Assembly (NCBI GenBank): GCA_007896885.1 | Contig: VOIU01000022.1 | Span: 1-55,759 of the forward strand | Reading direction: 5' to 3' | Length of the DNA: 55,759 bases | From: Bacteroidaceae bacterium HV4-6-C5C | GTDB taxonomy: Bacteria > Bacteroidota > Bacteroidia > Bacteroidales > Bacteroidaceae | Part shown: piece after piece, positions 1-8,934 of the stretch | How the letters are laid out: each line of letters opens with the position of its first letter | Position numbering within the stretch: the stretch's first letter is position 1 | The notes under the pieces: generated by a model | Told to the model about the DNA's origin: nothing | The model's input: the letters and a program-made list of their open reading frames with translations, nothing else | Databases searched by the model: none | Program-made: the position numbers and the translations under genes

Positions 1-146
1 TTATCATGATCATATTCTTCAGAAAGAGTATTTTTCTCCTCAAAATAGATTTCAACCTTATCCGAAAGCTCATTGAAGCCAACCATCTCGAAGTAATCAA
101 ACATGCCATCAGGAAAGATAAAACGAAGGAAGTTATCGTAATTCAT
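1..146 (-). mobile_element. Transposase N-terminal region (ISAon1-like), partial
   Basis: An open frame runs from an ATG at 146 off the left edge of the window. Its 48 visible residues begin MNYDNFLRFIFPDGMFDYFE and are acidic and aromatic. I recognise this as the start of the small N-terminal ORF of Bacteroidetes ISAon1-type transposases, in which a second ORF carries the DDE catalytic part. That assignment rests on memory of the family, not on a search. The context supports it: the frame starts just downstream of the point where the neighbouring response-regulator gene breaks off, as expected for an insertion sequence that landed in that gene. The other end of the element lies outside the window, so terminal repeats and target duplication cannot be checked. 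Confidence 0.6.
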
Positions 147-198
147 ATATTCTTTTTAATGCAAAGATAGAACTTTAACATCAATACCCCTCAGGATT

Positions 199-471
199 TC
201 AGTATGATCCCATAAGATACTCATCGAATGCAGTGCAAAAAATGATAGGGGCATTGATACGTACTTCCTGAAAAATCAGAAAGCTGACGCCATCTGACAA
301 TTGAATATCTGAAAAGATAAGGTCGGGGATTTCGTGCTTTCTAAACCATTCGATTCCTCTTTCCACAGATTCAATCACTGCCAGAATAGTAATTGTGTCA
401 TCAATCTCTTTTATGATATTCACTAGATTACGTGCAGCTTTCTTCTCGTCTTCTATAATGACTACTTGCAT
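199..471 (-). pseudogene. LytR/AlgR-type response regulator, truncated after receiver domain
   Basis: The 90 residues form most of a CheY-like receiver domain: acidic pocket (IEDE near residue 7), phosphorylation Asp55 in FSDIQLSD, and the conserved Thr in FCTAFDEYLM. Family members continue with the last receiver helix, the switch Lys and a LytTR DNA-binding domain, for about 240-250 residues in all. Here the frame departs from the family after DEYLM and stops three codons later, so the output domain is gone. The cause is probably insertion of the element that begins near 146-212. Its ATG overlaps the TAA of the upstream small gene by one base, and a LytS-type kinase lies two genes upstream, so this was the regulator of that kinase. 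The stub might still accept phosphate but cannot bind DNA. Confidence 0.8.
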
Positions 472-866
472 TATGTTCTGTTTTTATATTTTTCTTTAAG
501 CTCTTCCTTCAACTGCTCTTTCATCGTTTCATAAACTTTGTACTGATCTGCTGTGAGAATATTCTTCAACTCTTTGTCTTTGGCTTCCATGTTTGCTTTC
601 AATATCTTGAATTTCTCCATCCGCCTTGCCGAACTGTTTTGCAATTCCATGTTCTTCTTGATATACTTCAGGTTAATATCATAAACCTTAGAATACTGTT
701 GACTGTCAAGCGAAAGTTTCTCTTTCATTTGATCAGTCAATGCTCTAGCCCATTTTTCCGATGTGCTTTTGGATTCTTGGGCATGCAAAGGTAGCCCCAT
801 GATGAGAAAATATCCTAATAGAATCACAGTAAAAAGAGAACCGGTTTTAAATACATTTGTTTTCAT
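471..866 (-). CDS. Small periplasmic helical protein (Spy/DUF4890-like)
   Basis: This 131-residue protein has a hydrophobic N-terminal signal segment ending near LHAQ, followed by a highly charged, helix-rich body dominated by Lys, Glu, Met and Gln. The pattern (a run of helices with LxxxQYxKVYDIN and LTADQYKVYETM) matches the short Spy/CpxP-like or DUF4890 proteins of Bacteroidetes, which are exported and thought to sense or chaperone envelope proteins. It sits 12 bp after the LytS-type kinase stop and its own stop overlaps the start of the truncated regulator, so the four genes read as one operon. The precise function is unknown. Confidence 0.65.
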   Translation of the reverse strand: MKTNVFKTGSLFTVILLGYFLIMGLPLHAQESKSTSEKWARALTDQMKEKLSLDSQQYSKVYDINLKYIKKNMELQNSSARRMEKFKILKANMEAKDKELKNILTADQYKVYETMKEQLKEELKEKYKNRT

Positions 867-878
867 ACTTGTTGCTAT

Positions 879-1892
879 TTATAATTTATTGATAATAGGA
901 AGTTTTACTTGAAAAAGTCTTTCATATTGATTGATCTCTATGGATTTATTTAATAATAATTTATAACGCAGGCTGATATTATTCAAGCCGGAACCGCTAT
1001 TGTTTAAACTGTTTCTTTTGGGTTGAAGAAGGTTTTCTACAATAATGAATTCGCTATCGACATAAATTTTTATGGAAAGTGGCTTTTCTTCGCTTGCAAT
1101 GTTGTGTTTAACGGCATTCTCTATTAAAAGTTGCAATGTGAGAGGAGGGATGAGAGATTGCTTCAATTCATCCGGTAGGTTAATTTGTAAACTGATAGAG
1201 TCTTCAAATCGAGCTTTAAGAATGTACCAGTACGAATTCACAAGTAAAAGTTCTTCATTTAGTGTTGCTTCATTCTTCTCCTTATATTGCAATACATATC
1301 GGTAGACTTTTGATAATTCTTGTATAAGATCTTGAGCTTCCTTTTCTTTAGTTAATGTTGATAAGGTGTTCAACGTGTTGAATAAAAAATGGGGACTAAG
1401 CTGTTCTTTTAACGAAATAATATTGGCTTCCAATCCCGCCTGCTTCAATCTTTGCAGTTCTATCTGGTTGTTTTTCTTTTCTTCCGAAGTCTTTTGTGTC
1501 AAGATAATAAAGTAATACATCAAGCCTTGTGAGATACACTTTAAAAACAAGAAGCCGGGGCGTTTTATTCGTGGAAAATCATCGGTCAATCTTAAGTGTT
1601 CAAAAAGTTTCGGCAAAATATAATCACACATAATGTTAGTGAATAGTGCAAGTACAACAATGGCAATTACTCCTTTGGCTATCTCAGAATGGATGTTTTT
1701 GTTGAGCTTCTTATTGTAGATGAATTTAAGGCACCCGAACCAAAGTATCAGGGAATTCAAGAAGGAATACACCGTGCGCAGTACAATATTATTCCATTTG
1801 AGATTACCATATCCCAAGACAAATGGTGTCATAGCAAGTAGAGCGATGACCAATGAGATAATAAGTCCCAGTATAATTTGATTACGTTTCAT
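879..1892 (-). CDS. LytS/YehU-type sensor histidine kinase
   Basis: A 337-residue inner-membrane sensor kinase. Four hydrophobic segments fill the first 140 residues, then comes the PF06580 His_kinase signature with the phosphoacceptor His168 in QLSPHFLFNTLN, and a C-terminal HATPase_c domain (ENAVKHN as N box, SGSGLNNI near the end). An upstream in-frame ATG exists, but the ATG at 1892 is preferred because it overlaps the TGA of the preceding gene (ATGA) and leads straight into a membrane segment. Kinases of this type phosphorylate LytTR response regulators. The cognate regulator, two genes downstream, is truncated here, so the signalling pathway is probably broken unless another regulator substitutes. 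Confidence 0.88.
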   Translation of the reverse strand: MKRNQIILGLIISLVIALLAMTPFVLGYGNLKWNNIVLRTVYSFLNSLILWFGCLKFIYNKKLNKNIHSEIAKGVIAIVVLALFTNIMCDYILPKLFEHLRLTDDFPRIKRPGFLFLKCISQGLMYYFIILTQKTSEEKKNNQIELQRLKQAGLEANIISLKEQLSPHFLFNTLNTLSTLTKEKEAQDLIQELSKVYRYVLQYKEKNEATLNEELLLVNSYWYILKARFEDSISLQINLPDELKQSLIPPLTLQLLIENAVKHNIASEEKPLSIKIYVDSEFIIVENLLQPKRNSLNNSGSGLNNISLRYKLLLNKSIEINQYERLFQVKLPIINKL

Positions 1893-3034
1893 TTTGCATG
1901 TAGCGTTTTGTAAGCTTCTATTCTTTCTTTTAGATTGTGGCGAATTTCCATCCAAAAGAGGTTATAATCGAATATATGCAAATTTTTGGTTTTTTCCATA
2001 TTATTTTTCTGCATGGTACTACTCCATGATACCCAAAGTATTTTAGCATCGGCATCTACGGACGTATTCATCTGTTTGTAGTCGATCGCTTTACCGTTCA
2101 GCACAATATTCTCATTTTTCTTTGAAGCCATATCAGTGGATGCAGTCCAAGTCAGCGGATTAATGCATTGTGAATTACCTCTTTCTTTGGCTATAGCATC
2201 GGGGAGTTCACCTTTTTTATAACTCCTCCATCCAACAAAGCCGCCTATATCATTAAGAGTTGTACTTAAACGAATTGTTTTGAACGCATTCTTTGCGATT
2301 TGATGTCCCACTAGATAGGCACATACCAATTGTGATTGTAATGGTTTTCCGTCAAAATAATCTTGTAATAAGTGTATGGCATGCAGTGTACCCTGGCTGT
2401 GGCCTGCTATAATAATAGGTCTTCCTTTATTTTCATATTTTAGATAGTACTCAAATGCGGCCTTAATGTCACGATATGCCAATTCAAAGGCTTTGTGAGC
2501 CGGTTCCGATTGCGGCACAATAAATGCTTTTATATTTGCTTGGCGGTAACGAGGGGCATATATACGGCAACTGCCATTAAAGACCGTCGCTTGATTGAAT
2601 ATGACGCGTGTGTCTGTCCTCTCATTAATATGATTGTCTCTAAGATCGGCATTCCACGGTAAGTATTTTACAGATTCGAAGAACTCTTTGCGATTAAAAT
2701 CAGGATCGGTTAAACTTACGTTTTCTTCGGGATTGATATAGGTGGTAGGATGAATGAAGAGAACGTCTGCATCTTCCGTTCTTTCTTCTGCTTTTAAAAA
2801 GTCGGGTATACTGTCTGACATATCCTGTTTGTGTGGAGATGCCGCCCAATAGTATAGGTTACTATAATCCGGTGCCGGGCCACTGTTCGGTTTGGCGTTC
2901 TTATCCAATTGGCGGGATAATAGATGTTGAATGAACGGTCTGTCCTGACTGAACAAACTGGTCATTACCAGAAAGGATACCAGCGTAACCGCTATTTCTT
3001 TTCGGAAAGGCTTGAAGTGGAATTCTCTTTTCAT
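1889..3034 (-). CDS. DUF3089 alpha/beta-hydrolase-like secreted protein
   Basis: A protein of about 381 residues with an N-terminal signal segment ending near FSQ. The body matches the DUF3089 family: DADVLFIHPTTY near the front and a nucleophile elbow GHSQG, the typical Gly-x-Ser-x-Gly of serine hydrolases, in the middle. It is probably an exported lipase- or esterase-like hydrolase; no substrate can be inferred. I chose the ATG at 3034 because it puts the signal peptide near the N-terminus; ATGs at 3067 and 3070 would add 11-12 polar residues. It is the first gene of the minus-strand operon with the LytS-type kinase, which it overlaps by 4 bp. Confidence 0.8.
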   Translation of the reverse strand: MKREFHFKPFRKEIAVTLVSFLVMTSLFSQDRPFIQHLLSRQLDKNAKPNSGPAPDYSNLYYWAASPHKQDMSDSIPDFLKAEERTEDADVLFIHPTTYINPEENVSLTDPDFNRKEFFESVKYLPWNADLRDNHINERTDTRVIFNQATVFNGSCRIYAPRYRQANIKAFIVPQSEPAHKAFELAYRDIKAAFEYYLKYENKGRPIIIAGHSQGTLHAIHLLQDYFDGKPLQSQLVCAYLVGHQIAKNAFKTIRLSTTLNDIGGFVGWRSYKKGELPDAIAKERGNSQCINPLTWTASTDMASKKNENIVLNGKAIDYKQMNTSVDADAKILWVSWSSTMQKNNMEKTKNLHIFDYNLFWMEIRHNLKERIEAYKTLHAK

Positions 3035-3515
3035 TATTTGCTTTTCTTTGTTTTGTACTACGATCATCATATTACTTATATGCTATGCACTGCTTTTTTT
3101 GTTTCTGATATAAAATTTCTTGCTTACAGAATGCGCCTTATCTTAATAACAAGAAAGAGGATAATAATATTCTTTTTATACTTGGAATGCTGATTTCACA
3201 GGCAAATGTGAGAATAACCGGACAATAAACAAAACACAATTCCGCCGAGACGGACAATTTGGTATATGAAGCTTCCTTTTCGCCTATTGGAAGGACGATA
3301 CAGGCGTATTGAATATCTTATGGACATACTTCTTCTATGCAATTGTAACGTTGGAATAGTATTTTTCCACTAAAAATGTTAATCTATAATTAAAAACAAT
3401 GTTACTTCGTCATTTTGTTGGCTTTGATATCTATTTTTGTGAGACATTCGTAAACTGACACTAATCTGGAGACATTTCGACTCAGTCTTTATACATAGTT
3501 ATTATAAATACAACA
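3035..3515. promoter_or_regulatory. Divergent intergenic region upstream of RND operon
   Basis: These 481 bp separate the divergent hydrolase and efflux operons. I see no credible gene. A Bacteroidetes-type -7 element TATTTTTG lies at 3432-3439, 77 bp before the adaptor gene, without a convincing -33 TTTG at the usual spacing. It is a plausible promoter for the efflux operon. Confidence 0.4.
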
Positions 3516-4574
3516 ATGAAGAGAACAAATCTTATTTTGGGGGTGGTAATATTGCTACTGGCGGCCTTTTTTATTAAGGTAGGTTTTACAAAGTCGGATG
3601 AGAAAGAGCGTGGCGATTCTAAAAAGAAGGTACAGAAGAAAGTGGACGCTTTTGTAGTAACGCCGTCTTTACTAACTTCTGATATTACAGTGATCGGATC
3701 GCTGGTTGCTTTTGATGAGGTGAAGTTGATGAATGAAGTTGCCGGTAGAGTGGTCAGCATAAACTTGCCCGAAGGTAAGTCCGTGGCAAAAGGGACTCTG
3801 TTGGTGAAACTTTTTGATGATGATTTGCAAGCTGCATTAAGGAAACTAGAGGCACAGCGGGCCATCCAACAACGCTTGATCAACCGACAAAAACAGTTAT
3901 TGCAGGTCAAAGGTATCAGTGAAAATGATTACGAACAAACCGCTTTACAGCTTAACATTATAAATGCCGGTATAGCGGAACAACGAGCGCTTATTCGCAA
4001 GACAGAAATTCGTGCTCCTTTCAATGGTACTATCGGTCTGCGTAATGTCAGTGTAGGGGCAGTTGTTTCTTCCTCTACCATGTTGGCTACTATCCGTACA
4101 AATGATAAGATAAAGTTGGACTTCTACGTACCGGAAAAATACGGTTCGGTAATCACGGTTGGTATGCCTGTGAGCTTCACTATGTACGATAATAACACTT
4201 TGTTTACTGCTAAGGTTATTGCCACCGAGCATGGTATTGAGAATTCCACCCGTAATCTGAAAGTGAGGGCAATGGTCTCTTCTTCATCCAGAGAACTTAT
4301 TCCGGGCGCATTTGCCAATGTGAACCTCAAACTAGGTGAGAATAAAAATGCCTTAATGATCCCGAGTGAGGCTATCATTCCGGATGAAGATAATAAGCAA
4401 CTTATAGTTGCTAATCATGGTAAAGCTCATTTTGTAAACATCAAGACAGGCATACGGCAATCTTCGAAGATTGAAGTGATTGAAGGTATAGCATCCGGAG
4501 ACACAATTATCACGACAGGTCTGTTGTTTTTGAAAGAAGGTGCCAAGTTATCTTATTCTTCAATAAACAAGTAA
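3516..4574 (+). CDS. RND efflux periplasmic adaptor (membrane fusion protein)
   Basis: A 352-residue HlyD/AcrA-type adaptor. The N-terminal hydrophobic segment (residues 5-25, no lipobox Cys) anchors it in the inner membrane. A split biotinyl-lipoyl domain follows (GRVVSINLPEGKSVAKGTLLVKL, then KTEIRAPFNGTIGL after a short helical hairpin), then the beta-barrel and membrane-proximal domains. It would bridge the pump and the TolC-like channel encoded immediately downstream. The pump gene begins 10 bp after its stop, which indicates one transcript. The substrate is unknown; the pump is of the proton-driven drug type. Confidence 0.93.
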   Translation: MKRTNLILGVVILLLAAFFIKVGFTKSDEKERGDSKKKVQKKVDAFVVTPSLLTSDITVIGSLVAFDEVKLMNEVAGRVVSINLPEGKSVAKGTLLVKLFDDDLQAALRKLEAQRAIQQRLINRQKQLLQVKGISENDYEQTALQLNIINAGIAEQRALIRKTEIRAPFNGTIGLRNVSVGAVVSSSTMLATIRTNDKIKLDFYVPEKYGSVITVGMPVSFTMYDNNTLFTAKVIATEHGIENSTRNLKVRAMVSSSSRELIPGAFANVNLKLGENKNALMIPSEAIIPDEDNKQLIVANHGKAHFVNIKTGIRQSSKIEVIEGIASGDTIITTGLLFLKEGAKLSYSSINK

Positions 4575-4584
4575 ACAGCGCATC

Positions 4585-7500
4585 ATGGTTATTTCCGATA
4601 TTGCATTAAAAAGACCTGTAGCCTCAATTGTATTGAGCTTGATCATCATTTTGATGGGGTTTGTGGGATTTAAGTTTTTGGGTGTCCGGTTGTTTCCGGC
4701 CATTGATCCTCCCATTATCACGGTGCAGACGTCCTATGCCGGAGCCAACTCCGAAATTATAGAATCTCAGATTACCGAACCCCTCGAAAAATCTATTAAC
4801 GGTATAGAAGGAGTGAAGTCCATATCTTCCCAATCTTCAATCGGTACGAGTACCATTACGGTTGAATTCAATTTGGATACCGACTTGGAGAAAGCGGCTA
4901 ATGATGTGAGGGATAAGGTATCGCAGGCTACCCGCACACTTCCCCAAGATATTGATGCACAGCCGACTATTACCAAGGCGGATGCAAACTCCGATCCGAT
5001 CATCATGCTCAACATCCGAAGCACATCAATGAGTGCCATCGAGTTAAGTGATTATGCCGAGAATGTATTGCAAGAAAGGTTGCAGACTATTCCCGGAGTG
5101 AGTTCCGTTTCTATATATGGGCAACAGCGACCTGCCATGCGTCTTTGGCTTAAACCGGAGAAGATGGCTGCTTATGGTGTAACGGCTTCTGATGTAGATG
5201 CGGCTCTTGCTAATGAGAATGTGGAAATGCCTGCGGGTAAATTACGTGGAAATGCAACCGAACTATTGTTGAAGACAAACGGACGGTTGACTACCGAAGA
5301 AGACTTCAATAATCTTATCGTAAAAGAGACTGACAGTCAGGTAGTACGTTTCAGTGATATCGGGGAAGCTTCCCTGGGGCCGCAAAACGATGAAACGGGT
5401 GCAACGATCAATGGGGTGACGGGTATGACACTTAACTTGATCCCTCTACCCGGAGCAAATGACATTCAGATAGCCGATGAATTCTATAAACGGTTGGACC
5501 AGATCAAAGAGACACTTCCGAAAGGAGTAGAGCTCGATATCTCCCGTGATAAGTCTGTTTTTGTTCGTCAGTCGGTACACGATGTGGTTGAAACGCTTGT
5601 GATTGCCATTATTCTGGTGGTGGTCATTATATTCTTGTTTTTCAGAAACTGGATCATTGCATTACGTCCGCTTCTCGATATTCCGGTCTCGCTTATCGGA
5701 ACCTTCTTTGTGATGTATATATGCGGGTTCACCATAAATGTGCTTACACTATTGGGCATTGTGCTAGCCACGGGTTTGGTAGTGGATGATGGCATTGTGG
5801 TAACGGAAAACATCTTTAAGCGAATAGAGCAGGGGATGGATAAATGGAAGGCGGCCTTTGAGGGAGCACGTGAAATCTTCTTCGCTGTAATATCCACTTC
5901 GCTTACCCTCGCAATCGTATTCGTGCCGGTGGTTTTTCTCGAAGGATTTACCGGCCGTTTGTTCCGTGAGTTTGGTATTGTTGTAGCAAGTGCAGTGCTG
6001 ATTTCTGCATTAGTCTCACTTACCCTTACTCCTGTACTCAACGTATTGCTGGGAGGTTCGTCTTCACATCACTCTAAGTTTTACGTAGCGAGTGAACCCT
6101 TCTTTGTAGGGATGGAAAAAGCGTACAGACGTGCATTGAGCTTTTTTATATCCAACAAGTGGATAGCGTTTTCAATATTAGGTCTTTGTGTTGTTCTGAT
6201 TTTCTCTCTTTCAAGAGCTTTGAAATCGGAACTTGCTCCTTTAGAAGATCATAGTTATATCCGTACTTCAATAACAGCGCCGGAAGGTACGGAATATCTT
6301 TATAATAAGAAACTTATAGATAAGGTTGCCCGCATCAATCAGGACTCCTTGCCGGGCGTGACTTATGTATTGGCACGATATGCGGGAGGAGGTAATTCCA
6401 GTGCTAATACGGGAAGCGTTATGACTTTTCTTGCGGATCCTTCTGATAGACGGATGTCGCAACAAAAACTTTACGATAAATTGTCCCGTATCTATGCCAC
6501 TATCCCCGATGGGCGTGTCATTCCCAGTCAGGAACCGACCATTACTACATCTTCATCGAGAGGCTTACCGGTACAATTCGTTATTCAAAACCTTGATTTT
6601 GAGAAAATTCGTGCAGTATTACCTAAGTTTTTGGAACAGGCGCAAAATAGTCCGGTATTCAGTAATGTGGATGCCGATCTGAAGTTTAACAAGCCCGAAA
6701 TGAATATTACTGTCGACCGGCTTAAAGCAAACAGCCTGGGCGTTAGCGGAAAGGAAATATCGAATACACTCAATCTGGCCTATAGTGGAACACGCTACGG
6801 TTACTTCTTGAAGAACAATAAGCAGTATTATGTGATAGGGCAGGTGGAAAAGCAGGATAGGAACAAACCGGGGGATATCACTTCTTTATATGTCCGTTCA
6901 AATTCGGGTCAGATGGTTCAGCTCGATAACCTTGTTCGCTCCAAAGAGAACAGTAATCCTCCTATTATCTACCATTACAACCGATACAAGTCGGCCACTA
7001 TCTCTGCCAATCTGGCGAGTGGAAAAACTTTGGGTGAGGGTATTGAAGAGATGCAGAACATTGCCGGAAAATTGTTGGACGGGTCTTTCAACGTGGCATT
7101 ATCCGGATCATCCAGAGACTTTGCAGAAAGCAGTTCAAATATCTCTTTTGCTTTAGTATTGGCACTATTGTTGATCTATCTTATTTTAGCGGCGCAGTTC
7201 GAAAGCTTCCGTGACCCGTTAATCATAATGCTGACCGTGCCTATGGCTATTGCCGGAGCTATGCTTTCTTTATGGGTGTGTGGACAGACACTCAATATCT
7301 TCTCCGAGATCGGGGTTATTATGCTGATTGGTATTGTGACCAAGAACGGTATCTTGATTGTGGAATTTGCCAATCAAAAGCGTAAGCTGGGATTAAACAA
7401 GAGAGTTGCAGCATTTGAGGCAGCAGCAGCGAGATTCCGACCTATTTTGATGACTTCACTTGCCACATTCTTCGGTGCCCTGCCTATTGCGTTGGCCCTT

Positions 7501-7635
7501 GGCTCTGGCGCACAGAGTCGTGCTCCGTTGGGGACAGTAGTAGTGGGAGGCTTGCTTTTCTCACTTATCCTGACACTCTTCGTTATCCCTGTAATGTATA
7601 TTGTTTTATCTAAAAAAACAGTAGAGAAATCATGA
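4585..7635 (+). CDS. RND multidrug efflux pump, AcrB/MexB-type permease
   Basis: This 1016-residue inner-membrane pump has the usual 12 membrane helices and two large periplasmic loops, near the family's normal length of about 1030. The proton relay is intact: paired Asp401-Asp402 in GLVVDDGIVVTEN of helix 4 and Lys920 in IGIVTKNGIL of helix 10. These residues identify a hydrophobe/amphiphile (HAE1-type) exporter rather than a CzcA metal pump. The start leads directly into the conserved SDIALKRPVASIVLSL helix. The stop overlaps the start of the channel gene by 4 bp (ATGA), so the tripartite system is translationally coupled. Which compounds it exports cannot be told from the sequence. Confidence 0.95.
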   Translation: MVISDIALKRPVASIVLSLIIILMGFVGFKFLGVRLFPAIDPPIITVQTSYAGANSEIIESQITEPLEKSINGIEGVKSISSQSSIGTSTITVEFNLDTDLEKAANDVRDKVSQATRTLPQDIDAQPTITKADANSDPIIMLNIRSTSMSAIELSDYAENVLQERLQTIPGVSSVSIYGQQRPAMRLWLKPEKMAAYGVTASDVDAALANENVEMPAGKLRGNATELLLKTNGRLTTEEDFNNLIVKETDSQVVRFSDIGEASLGPQNDETGATINGVTGMTLNLIPLPGANDIQIADEFYKRLDQIKETLPKGVELDISRDKSVFVRQSVHDVVETLVIAIILVVVIIFLFFRNWIIALRPLLDIPVSLIGTFFVMYICGFTINVLTLLGIVLATGLVVDDGIVVTENIFKRIEQGMDKWKAAFEGAREIFFAVISTSLTLAIVFVPVVFLEGFTGRLFREFGIVVASAVLISALVSLTLTPVLNVLLGGSSSHHSKFYVASEPFFVGMEKAYRRALSFFISNKWIAFSILGLCVVLIFSLSRALKSELAPLEDHSYIRTSITAPEGTEYLYNKKLIDKVARINQDSLPGVTYVLARYAGGGNSSANTGSVMTFLADPSDRRMSQQKLYDKLSRIYATIPDGRVIPSQEPTITTSSSRGLPVQFVIQNLDFEKIRAVLPKFLEQAQNSPVFSNVDADLKFNKPEMNITVDRLKANSLGVSGKEISNTLNLAYSGTRYGYFLKNNKQYYVIGQVEKQDRNKPGDITSLYVRSNSGQMVQLDNLVRSKENSNPPIIYHYNRYKSATISANLASGKTLGEGIEEMQNIAGKLLDGSFNVALSGSSRDFAESSSNISFALVLALLLIYLILAAQFESFRDPLIIMLTVPMAIAGAMLSLWVCGQTLNIFSEIGVIMLIGIVTKNGILIVEFANQKRKLGLNKRVAAFEAAAARFRPILMTSLATFFGALPIALALGSGAQSRAPLGTVVVGGLLFSLILTLFVIPVMYIVLSKKTVEKS

Positions 7636-8927
7636 AAAGAATTTTCTTATTGCTGAATATAGTCTTAGCGACCGGTACTCTTTGTGCGCAGCAGTCGTTA
7701 ACTTTGGAGCAGGCCATAGACCTTGCATTGAAAAAGAACTTTGATATATTGGTCGCCCGTAATGATGCTGATATCAGCAAGATCAACAATACCCCGGGTA
7801 ATGCGGGTATGCTGCCTACGATCAGTGTAAATGGGTCGGGTAGCTATGCCTATAATGATGTCAATCAAAAGCTTTCCAGTGGTACTATTAACAAATACTC
7901 CGGTCAGTCCACCACCGTAATCGGGGCTAATACCGAATTAGAGTGGAAGCTTTACGACGGAGGCAAAATGTTTATTACCAAAAGAAAGTTGAACGAATTG
8001 CAGTCGCTTGGCGAGATACAGTACACATCCCGGATATTAGGCGTAACTTATGACGTGATTGATGCTTATTATGATATTGTCCGGCAAAAACAGACGCTTG
8101 CGTCATTGGAAGAAGTGATCCGTTATAACAAACAGCGGGTTGCCATAGCACAGACAAGTTATAATTCCGGACTTGTAGCCAAGACAGAACTTTTGCAAGC
8201 CAAGATCGACTTAAATGTAGCTACTGAAAATGCGATCAGTCAGAAATATATAATCAGTGAGGCACAGAAAACTCTGAACGGTTTGCTTGGTCAGGAAGCT
8301 ACGGCTAAATTCGAGGTCAGTGACTCCATACCACCCTCAAGTGTACCTGACAAAAATGAAATCTTGCTGAAATTGGAGGCCTCCAACACGGATATTCGTG
8401 AGTTGAAGAAGCAGATTGATATTGCCGACTTGACCTTGAAAGAAGCTCGTAAGGGTAGTTCGCCTATAGTGAATTTATCGGGAGGTTATAACTTTTCGCA
8501 GACTCATAATTCGGAAGGTTCTACCTTGCGCAACCGTACCAACGGGTTGCAAGTAGGTGGAAGTTTATCTATTCCGCTTTACACGGGTGGTGAAACCAAG
8601 CGTAAGACTTCTGTTGCAAAGATGGAGCTACTGACTGCCCAATATGATCTTGACCACGCGCGGCTACAACTGAATATTGAGTTGGAAAATGCCTATACCG
8701 ATTACGAAAACCAGCTAAAAATCCTTGAGATTGAAAGCGAGAATAACCTATTGGCAAAAGAGAATATGGAGATTTGCCTGCACCGCCTTGAGCTGGGACA
8801 GACTATCTCACTGGAACTCCATCAGGCACAGGAGAACTATGTACAATCATCCACACGGCTGATCGGCATAAAGTATAACCTGAAAATGCAGGAGACAAAG
8901 TTGAAGCAATTGGTATCTTCCTTATAA
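7632..8927 (+). CDS. TolC/OprM-family outer-membrane efflux channel
   Basis: A 431-residue outer-membrane factor with a signal peptide ending at CAQQ and no lipobox. Two repeats of long coiled helices (LTLEQAIDLALKKNFDI near the N-terminus, LELGQTISLELHQAQENYVQSSTRLI near the C-terminus) carry the OEP family pattern. It completes the tripartite pump with the two preceding genes and overlaps the pump gene by 4 bp. It ends only 7 bp from the stop of the convergent MutS-like gene. Confidence 0.93.
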   Translation: MKRIFLLLNIVLATGTLCAQQSLTLEQAIDLALKKNFDILVARNDADISKINNTPGNAGMLPTISVNGSGSYAYNDVNQKLSSGTINKYSGQSTTVIGANTELEWKLYDGGKMFITKRKLNELQSLGEIQYTSRILGVTYDVIDAYYDIVRQKQTLASLEEVIRYNKQRVAIAQTSYNSGLVAKTELLQAKIDLNVATENAISQKYIISEAQKTLNGLLGQEATAKFEVSDSIPPSSVPDKNEILLKLEASNTDIRELKKQIDIADLTLKEARKGSSPIVNLSGGYNFSQTHNSEGSTLRNRTNGLQVGGSLSIPLYTGGETKRKTSVAKMELLTAQYDLDHARLQLNIELENAYTDYENQLKILEIESENNLLAKENMEICLHRLELGQTISLELHQAQENYVQSSTRLIGIKYNLKMQETKLKQLVSSL

Positions 8928-8934
8928 TTTGCTT

